Shown piece by piece: positions 1-6,400 of a stretch of 12,380 bases of DNA (the first letter of the stretch is position 1; every line of letters begins with the position of its first letter). The notes under the pieces are model-generated. The model was not told the origin of the DNA. It saw only the letters and a program-made list of their open reading frames with translations, and made no database searches. The stretch spans positions 1 to 12,380 of the forward strand of contig CAUJJY010000164.1 in assembly GCA_963205155.1 (NCBI GenBank), in the 5' to 3' direction. Position numbers and translations under genes: made by a program. The stretch comes from Candidatus Zixiibacteriota bacterium. Lineage in GTDB: Bacteria > Zixibacteria > MSB-5A5 > CAIYYT01.

Positions 1-46
1 CCACAATGAGTCTGCCCCAGAGGTGATTTAGATTGCACGCCTTCAA
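1..46 (-). CDS. menD: MenD N-terminus (2-succinyl-5-enolpyruvyl-6-hydroxy-3-cyclohexene-1-carboxylate synthase), partial
   Basis: Only about 15 codons are inside the window; the gene runs off the left edge. Reading from a TTG at 46, the frame gives LKACNLNHLWGRLIV, which resembles the start of MenD proteins, where an N-x-N-x-L-W-x-x-L-hydrophobic-V-E-E-L pattern precedes the thiamine-diphosphate enzyme domain. MenD acts directly after MenF, condensing isochorismate with 2-oxoglutarate. The TTG overlaps the menF stop codon as TTGA, the coupling style seen at the other junctions of this operon. No ATG or GTG occurs in this frame just upstream, so TTG is the best start. No strong Shine-Dalgarno is visible, so re-initiation after menF is likely. 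The identification rests on a short match plus position after menF. Confidence 0.68.
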   Translation of the reverse strand, partial: MKACNLNHLWGRLIV

Positions 47-1437
47 ACGATCAGTCCATTTCCACCCGGCAGCACTGATAGCAGTTTGTCTTCGAGTTCC
101 TGCCATTCCGATTCTGGATCCGACTGACTAACAATACCTGCGCCCGTGAACAAGCTTATCGAATTACTGCGCACGACGGCCGACCGAATTCCAACGGCAA
201 ACTCGCAATGCTCCGCCCCAACTACACCAATGGCGGAGGCATACCAACCGCGTGAGAACGATTCTATGCTTCGCAGCAAGTCCAGTGCGGCTTGTTGAGG
301 ATTACCGCAGACAGCGGCAGTCGGATGAAGCGCAGTCAGTGCTTCTCCAATAGTCGCGTTGCCGTTCAAGATCGCGCGAAATTCCGATATCAAATGTTGG
401 ACGCGCGACAACTTCATGACCGAGGCTGTTGATGAAAACTCAATCTTCTCGCAGAGTGGCTCTAACGAATCTGTGATACCTTCAACGACGATGCTCTGCT
501 CCACCCTATCCTTAGCATTTGTGCGCAGGCGGTTTTCCAAAGCGAGATCTTCAATCTCGCTGGCGCCACGGCGAATTGTACCGGCAACGGCTTCAGTGCT
601 AAGGAGCCTGCCATTGCACAGGAATAAGCGCTCCGGTGACAAGCTCAAGAAAGCCGCTTCTTCAGATGGTGAATACATGATGCGATAACAGCCGGCGGCG
701 CTTTCGGCGAGATGATCGAGCAGTTCGGCCGGGTCTGTAACTGTCGTCAACTTAAAGTCGGATCGGCGTGCCAAGACGATCTTATTGATTTGTCCGGTTG
801 AGATGGCTTGGATCGACGTGCTAACTGCCTGGTGCCACTCATCGTGGCCTGGAGTATCGAGACGTTCGGACAAACCAAGATCACAGTCTTGCAGGTCTTC
901 GTGGTTTTCGAGCGTACGCGCCAGAGCAAGGATACGATCGATATAGAATTGCTGGTCAATTGTAGGATCGAGAAACATCGTTATAAACGCGCTGGTCTGA
1001 CTGCCGTCGCGAACGATGCATATTTCTGGCAAATGAATACACTGTCTCGGAAAACCGAGCCAAGTATCGTCCGCAGGCATGCTGCGGTCGAACACTTCGC
1101 CAACGAATGCTCGTAACTGACCACTGCGATCGGTACGGCGCAAGAATGCTTGGAGTTCATCGAGTCGTTTCGATAATGTTGTTCCACGCCAGTCGAAATG
1201 CTTCAATACATCGCCGCCCCCCCCATACTCTAACGTTCGATCACGATTGCTCCAATAGTAGCGAAGCGGCGACGATAGAGAATTAAGCCAGGCGAGTATA
1301 TTCACCTGGTCAAGCGGAATCTGAATGGTTAACGGCGATGCTTGCGCGGTTTGATCATGTAGTCTAATGCGCGATTCTTCAGTAGCAATAATCTCTGCCA
1401 ATTTACCGGGGTCAAAGAGTGCGGAGGCGCTATTCAT
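43..1437 (-). CDS. menF: Isochorismate synthase MenF
   Basis: Converts chorismate to isochorismate, the committed step of menaquinone synthesis, in the cytoplasm with Mg2+. The 464-residue protein has a variable N-terminal half and a C-terminal chorismate-binding domain (about 200-455). Family motifs are clear: INKIVLARR with the likely catalytic base Lys219, TEAVAGT with the likely acid Glu282, the KDRVEQ stretch at 309-314, HPTAAVCGNP at 371-380, SRGWYASAIG at 395-404, CEFAVGIRSA with a metal-binding Glu412, and TGAGIVSQSDPESEW near the end. Isochorismate synthase is preferred over anthranilate or aminodeoxychorismate synthase because of the menD-like start downstream and menG upstream; EntC/DhbC-type proteins share the fold. 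The ATG start overlaps the end of the DAHP synthase gene (ATGAATAG) and has only a weak ribosome site, suggesting coupling. The N-terminal half contains a run of eight Gs encoding consecutive glycines (residues 72-75). Confidence 0.93.
   Translation of the reverse strand: MNSASALFDPGKLAEIIATEESRIRLHDQTAQASPLTIQIPLDQVNILAWLNSLSSPLRYYWSNRDRTLEYGGGGDVLKHFDWRGTTLSKRLDELQAFLRRTDRSGQLRAFVGEVFDRSMPADDTWLGFPRQCIHLPEICIVRDGSQTSAFITMFLDPTIDQQFYIDRILALARTLENHEDLQDCDLGLSERLDTPGHDEWHQAVSTSIQAISTGQINKIVLARRSDFKLTTVTDPAELLDHLAESAAGCYRIMYSPSEEAAFLSLSPERLFLCNGRLLSTEAVAGTIRRGASEIEDLALENRLRTNAKDRVEQSIVVEGITDSLEPLCEKIEFSSTASVMKLSRVQHLISEFRAILNGNATIGEALTALHPTAAVCGNPQQAALDLLRSIESFSRGWYASAIGVVGAEHCEFAVGIRSAVVRSNSISLFTGAGIVSQSDPESEWQELEDKLLSVLPGGNGLIV
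1217..1224 (-). repeat. Homopolymer G8 tract inside menF
   Basis: The plus strand has eight consecutive Cs (G8 in the menF sense strand) encoding glycines 72-74 and the start of the next codon. Gain or loss of one base would shift menF early in the gene. The reading frame is intact in this copy. Tracts of this length can slip in replication and are also prone to sequencing error. Confidence 0.95.
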
Positions 1438-2428
1438 TCGGCTCGCGATCCGATTTGTGACTGGAAAATTCCTGGCGAGCGGCGAATATTCGGCGGGCTC
1501 TCACAACCAACGATTCAAACTGGTCAAGATTAAGCGCCTGCTTGCCATCGGACAAGGCTTTACTGGGATCCGGATGGACTTCGATCATGATGCCGTCGCT
1601 ACCGGCTGCGATCGCAGCCAGCGCAAGCGCCTCTACCAAGTCGGTTCGTCCGGCGGCATGTGAGGTATCGGCAATGACCGGATAGTCGGTCTTATCCTTT
1701 GCCAGCACCAATGCCGCCAAATCCAACGTGTGCGCGAACTCTGGTTCAAACGTCCTGATTCCGCGCTCGCAAAGCAAGATCTGATTGTTACCGCCGCGGC
1801 TCACATATTCTGCTGCAGATAACCACTCCGACAGTGTTGCCGACATACCCCGCTTTAGCAGTACTGGTCGATTCACCGATCCGAGCGCCGTCAACAAAGT
1901 ATAGTTGTACATGTTGCGTGAACCGACTTGCAGGATATCAGCGTATTCAGCCACCGTATCGATTTGCCCGCGATCCATGACCTCCGTGATGACGAACATC
2001 CCGTGTGCATCCGCGTGTTCGCGCAAAATACGCAGTCCAGCTATTCCCATCCCCTGGAAGGAGTCAACTTTGGTGCGCGGTTTGAATGCGCCGCCGCGCA
2101 GGAATCGGACGCCAAGCCTCTTGAGCCGCTCGGCGATGATCCTGACATGCTCCGAGGACTCAACGGCACAAGGTCCCGCAATAATCGTCAATTCCTTGCG
2201 GTCGAGAATTTGGTCATAACACGACTTTTCGGAATGCCGAATGAGGTTGATAGCAGGGCTGTGGATTCCGGCCGCCGCGATTTTCGATTCGACTGCGACG
2301 GTCATTTGGCCAAGTACGCGGACAACAGTGCGATCATGTCGGGTGAGCTCGAAATCGATTCCGGCGTCTTTCAATATTGTCAAAAAGACTTGTGACTTTT
2401 CGTCACTGTGGGCGAAGCTATAGATCAC
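1430..2428 (-). CDS. aroF: 3-deoxy-7-phosphoheptulonate (DAHP) synthase, type I-beta
   Basis: Condenses phosphoenolpyruvate with erythrose 4-phosphate to DAHP, the first step of the shikimate pathway leading to chorismate. The preferred GTG start at 2428 gives 332 residues beginning MIYSFAHSDEKSQ, matching the short ferredoxin-like regulatory domain at the start of type I-beta enzymes (as in Thermotoga). An ATG at 2479 would add 17 residues and overlap menG by 55 bases. The GTG is better supported: it overlaps the menG stop as GTGA and has AGGGA seven bases upstream. The barrel carries the expected motifs in order: IAGPCAVES, RGGAFKPRT, SFQGMG, ITEVMD, LQVGSRNM, VLLKRGMSAT, ILCERGIRTFE, DTSHAAGR and IEVHPDPSKALSDGKQ. 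The residues after KPRT are KVD rather than the common SPY. No chorismate mutase domain is attached. Family members are often feedback-inhibited through the N-terminal domain; whether this one is cannot be told. The symbol aroF is used by family convention (also called aroG or aroA). Confidence 0.93.
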   Translation of the reverse strand: MIYSFAHSDEKSQVFLTILKDAGIDFELTRHDRTVVRVLGQMTVAVESKIAAAGIHSPAINLIRHSEKSCYDQILDRKELTIIAGPCAVESSEHVRIIAERLKRLGVRFLRGGAFKPRTKVDSFQGMGIAGLRILREHADAHGMFVITEVMDRGQIDTVAEYADILQVGSRNMYNYTLLTALGSVNRPVLLKRGMSATLSEWLSAAEYVSRGGNNQILLCERGIRTFEPEFAHTLDLAALVLAKDKTDYPVIADTSHAAGRTDLVEALALAAIAAGSDGIMIEVHPDPSKALSDGKQALNLDQFESLVVRARRIFAARQEFSSHKSDREPNE

Positions 2429-3177
2429 TTCTTTATCCCTGTATACAGCGAAACGATCCCAAGAGTCAATGGACGGCACTTGATCTCTTCGAAGCCCGCC
2501 CGGTACATCAATTCGCCAAATTGGGCTCCGTGGGGATAGGTCTCAATGGTCTTGTTTAGATAACTATACGCATAGCCGTCTCCGGAAACCAAGCGGCCGA
2601 CCAGCGGAACTATGCGGCGAAGATAAAATAGATGCAGCGATCTCATTACGCGATTTTCGGGTAAAGAAAACTCGAGGACGATAATTTTGCCCCGTTTACG
2701 CAGTAGTCGATGCAGCTCGCGGAGGCACACCTCGGTGTCGGGCATATTGCGAATTCCGAAGGCGATTGTCGCGGCATCGATTGATTCATTGGCGGCTGGG
2801 ATGTTCATTCCGTCGCCGCAGACCAGGAGTATCCGGTCGGTAAGTTTCTGGTGAGCTACTTTGGTTGATGCAAGTTCGAGCATCTGCTCGGCCCGGTCAA
2901 TTGCAATTACGTGTCGATTGTCTGCGGCAATTGCTGCAGCCAGCGCAACATCACCGGTGCCGCAGGCTAAATCAAGAACGCGCCGGTGCAAATCTGAATC
3001 CAGTTCCTTAATCGCGATCCGGCGCCAGTACCGGTCCATCCCCAGTGAAAGCAAGCGATTGAGCAGGTCATAACGTTGGCTGATGTTATCGAACATGCGA
3101 TAGACATCGACGCGCGACGGCGACTCAATCGGTACTCTGATGGTAATCTCCTTCATTCGCTTCCATTCATCCGGCAT
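2425..3177 (-). CDS. menG: Demethylmenaquinone methyltransferase (MenG/UbiE family)
   Basis: SAM-dependent C-methyltransferase that turns demethylmenaquinone into menaquinone (and in ubiquinone producers acts on the benzoquinone intermediate). The 250-residue length matches UbiE/MenG (about 230-255). Visible motifs: MFDNISQRYDLLNRLLSLGMD at 28-48 (the family signature), the SAM-binding LDLACGTGDV at 68-77, the acidic IDRAEQML at 93-100, GDGMNIP at 121-127, AFGIRNMPD at 139-147, LEFSLPE at 168-174, and the second signature around DGYAYSYLNKTI at 200-211. The ending GIVSLYTGIKK is typical. Because menF and menD-like genes follow, menaquinone is the likely product, so menG is preferred to ubiE. 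The start is uncertain: ATG at 3177 or ATG at 3156 (seven residues shorter); neither has a strong Shine-Dalgarno. A sigma70-like promoter lies 25 bases upstream of 3177, making this the first gene of the men/aro operon. Confidence 0.94.
   Translation of the reverse strand: MPDEWKRMKEITIRVPIESPSRVDVYRMFDNISQRYDLLNRLLSLGMDRYWRRIAIKELDSDLHRRVLDLACGTGDVALAAAIAADNRHVIAIDRAEQMLELASTKVAHQKLTDRILLVCGDGMNIPAANESIDAATIAFGIRNMPDTEVCLRELHRLLRKRGKIIVLEFSLPENRVMRSLHLFYLRRIVPLVGRLVSGDGYAYSYLNKTIETYPHGAQFGELMYRAGFEEIKCRPLTLGIVSLYTGIKK
2436..2440 (-). promoter_or_regulatory. Ribosome binding site deciding the DAHP synthase start
   Basis: AGGGA on the minus strand lies seven bases upstream of the GTG at 2428. 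It sits inside the 3' end of menG. It supports the GTG rather than the upstream in-frame ATG at 2479. Confidence 0.7.
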
Positions 3178-3201
3178 TCAAAGTGTGCCGGAAAGCTAAT
3201 T

Positions 3202-3230
3202 AATATACGTATCGAGACGTGCCGATGCAA
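3202..3230 (-). promoter_or_regulatory. Sigma70-type promoter of the menG-aroF-menF-menD operon
   Basis: On the minus strand TTGCAT (3230-3225) and TATATT (3207-3202) are separated by 17 bases, close to the TTGACA/TATAAT consensus at ideal spacing. Transcription would begin near 3195, leaving a leader of about 18 bases to the ATG at 3177 or 39 to the ATG at 3156. It is the only strong promoter match in the intergenic stretch. It assumes a housekeeping sigma factor of the usual type. Confidence 0.6.
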
Positions 3231-3246
3231 CCGCTTCTCCGGTTGC
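3227..3246 (-). promoter_or_regulatory. Perfect 7-bp inverted repeat overlapping the -35 box (possible operator)
   Basis: GCAACCG and CGGTTGC arms flank a six-base spacer (CTTCTC on the plus strand). The proximal arm overlaps four bases of the putative -35 element. No T-run follows on the minus strand, so it does not look like an intrinsic terminator for the upstream kinase gene. A repressor or activator site is possible; chance is not excluded. Confidence 0.4.
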
Positions 3247-3401
3247 GCTAAACGATTGTATTGCAGCGCATTGTGGTAGTTAATCCTGTCAATCTGATGG
3301 AACAGAAATCACGGCAACTGGAATTGACGCTGGTGGCTCACCTAATACAAGGTCCGTTGCCGGGAATCTTGTGAGCAGTTGGTGATAGGAGTTGGATGTC
3401 T

Positions 3402-6400
3402 TTAAATCGATGACCTGACAAATTGATGACTGGTTGTTGAAGAATAATCTTGATCGGGAATAGGTAATGTAACCGAGAAAGTTGTGCCCTTACCGACAGA
3501 ACTCTCAACCGAAATATCTCCGCCAAAGGAGTTGAAGATGTTCTTACAAATTGAGAGCCCCAGTCCTGTTCCATGTACAGCGTCCTTGCCCCAAACACCT
3601 TTCGTCGAGAAGAACGGGTCAAAGATGCGTCGGATATTTTCCGGTGATATTCCGATTCCGGTGTCGCCGACCTTGACGATAACGGTGCTCTCCATCTTTA
3701 CGGCAGAAATCGTGATTACTCCACCGTCGGTAATTGCCTGGCAGGAATTGATTATCAAATTCAAGAATGCCTGCTGGGCGCGATTTGCCGAGACCATGAC
3801 TTTGGGCAGGTCCTCAAAGTGTGTGACAATCTCGATTCTCTTATCCTCAAGTTCTTTGCTGGTAAAGCGCAGAGTCGACCTGATCAATTCTTCGAGATCA
3901 AGCAGTTCGAGATCATCCTGACGCCGACGCGAGTAGGTGAGAAGCGACAGGGCAATTTCATTGGCCTTTTCACCAATGGCGATAATCTGTTCAAACGCAT
4001 CACGAGCCTCTTCCACGCCCCCCGGCTCATTGAGGCAATCAAGGGCAAAGCTGGCGTTTCCGATGATGCCGGCAAGATAATTCTTGAACTCGTGGGCGAT
4101 GCCGGCTGCCAAGGTTCCGATCGACGTCATTTTGTCGGCTTCCATCATTCGTTCGCGGCGTTCGTAGTCTTCCGTTAAGTTGCGGGCGATAATGGCATAG
4201 GAATCAATGCCTCCTACGGAAACGTGGCTTACCGACAACTGCAGTGGGAACTTGCCCTGCTCGGAGTGAATTCCGACAGTCTCAAATGACAACCGTTCAC
4301 CCTTATCGGGAAAAGCTCGATCTCCGAACCCTGGTACCAGTTCTTCGAACTGAAGGCCAATTACAGCAGAAACCGGCAGGCCAAAAATCGAATGTGCGGC
4401 GTCGTTGAAGATTTGAATTCGGCGCTCGCTGTCAATAACAACGATTCCGTCGCCGGCAGAACTAAGAATTGCATCCAAGCGGGCTTCGTTTTCGACGATT
4501 CGCTGCTCCGCGAATTTTCTTTCGGAAATGTCGCGGACGATGGCGACGTACTTCACCTGGTCGCCGAGCTGCAACGGACTAATGGCAATGTCCATGGGGA
4601 AGACATAATCGCCGGTCCGCAGTCCCAGCACTTCATGCACACCCCTGATCAACGAACTGGCAAAGGCGGCATTTGAGTGCCGCAGCACCTCCAAATATTG
4701 TGAGCGATGCGGCTCGGCAACTAAAGCGGCAATGTTGCGGCCGCGAAGCTGTTGTTCATCTGCATCGAAAATTCTGACGGCTGAAGGATTTACGGACTCG
4801 ATGGTGCCGTCCCGGTCGACGAGAATAATTCCGTCTACGGCTGATGATACCAGCGTGTTGAGTTTCATCAGGCTGTCGCGCAGCGCGGTTTCCATGCGGA
4901 TCCGCTCGCTCATATCGCGCACCGAAGCCAGAATAATTGCGTCTCCGGAGATAATCAACTTCTTGAGCGTCACCTCGGTATCGATTTCTTCGCCATCTTT
5001 GCGCAGATGCCTCCAGGTGAAGGACTGTTCGGCGCCGGCTTCGGCTGCGGCCAGGTATTGACGGGCAGCCTCGTCCGAGGTGCGTCCGTCCGGTTGAATT
5101 TCCGGCGAGAAGTCGGCCGGTGTTCGGCCGCAAATCTCTGATCGACTGCACTTGAATATCTTGGCGGCTTGAGCATTGCAGTCGACAAAGGCTCCGTCGA
5201 CCAGAAAAAGTCCTTCATCGGCGCTTTCAAAGAGCGCTCGATACAAAGTCTCGCTTTCGCGAATCCTGGCCTCGGCATTTCGACGCTCGGTAATTTCCTC
5301 GATGAGGCCGATGTAGTGGTTGGGTTCCCCATTTTCGCTGCTGAATTCGACGACCGACAACCGGACCCAAATTGTCTTGCCATCCTTGCGGATATAGCGT
5401 TTTTCGTATTGAACGAGCTGGCGGTGATCGCTCCTTTCTTTCTGCATACGGTCAAGTTCCGCAGCGATATCATCGGGATGGGTGATCTCCAGGAAGTTTT
5501 TCCCGCGCAATTCTTCTGCACTATATTGGACCATGCGCTGAAATGCGGGGTTGCTGTCGAGAATTATGCCGTCGTGGTCGACGGTTGCCATCCCGAATCC
5601 TGCTGTATCGAAAACTCTGCGAAAACGCTCTTCACTGATACGCAGTTCTTCTTCGATCACTTTCTGCGCAGTGATGTCGATTAGCATGCCGTTCCAGGTT
5701 TCCATCCTGTCTTGTCGATTCTGCAATAAGGCGGAACCACGGATCCAGCGGGTCTCACCCCGGACGATGCAGCGGAACTCGTGACTCCAGAAGTCTGCCG
5801 GTTCGTTATAATTGGTCATCGCACTCTGAATTGACATCAAATCATCCGGATGAACGATCCGGTAGATGATCGACGGATCCCGGATGATGGCATCGGCGGA
5901 ATAGCCGAAGATACTTTCGACACTGTCACTTATAAACGGGAAATGCATCGAGCCGTTGGCTTTGAGGCAGAATTGATATACAACACCGGGCAATCCTCCC
6001 GTGAGCTGACGCAGTTGATTGGCACTCTGCCGAAGAGACTCTTCCATCTTCTTGCGTTCGGTGATGTCAATGCCCACGGCCACTAAACCCGCGGATGAGC
6101 CGTCGAGATTTCTGACCGGGGCCTTATGCAGAAGAATGTTAACTATCTCACCGTTTGCCGTCGGGATAGCACCTTCCTCAACGATCTCAACTTGACGCTC
6201 CATTAGTTCGCGGTCACGCGCACTAATCCGGTCGCATTCTGAATTAGGGAAGACTTCGTAAACCGATTTTCCAACGAATTCTTCTTCCTTGATTTCGAAA
6301 TAGCGTTCAAACGCCAAGTTACATCCCTGATATCGCAAGTCTCGGTCCTTGTAATATACCGGCAACGGAATGGCGTCGAGAATCTCGTGCAGTCGATTAT

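Larger units (their letters stand above)
3178..3401. other. Intergenic region between the histidine kinase and menG
   Basis: These 224 bases hold no convincing reading frame on either strand. They contain the putative menG promoter and the inverted repeat. No intrinsic terminator was seen after the kinase stop codon, so some readthrough from the kinase into the men operon is possible. Confidence 0.7.

Noticed and set aside
1928..2395. A 155-codon plus-strand frame opposite the DAHP synthase gene
   Set aside because: It is a shadow of a strongly conserved gene; its protein has no family features.
3301..3401. Possible intrinsic terminator after the kinase
   Set aside because: Only very short arms (such as GGTG/CACC) were found and there is no following T-run on the minus strand.
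4756..5521. Minus-strand frames of 131 and 183 codons overlapping the kinase gene
   Set aside because: They are out of frame with the PAS-containing protein and rich in Arg, Ser and Pro, as expected for shadow frames.
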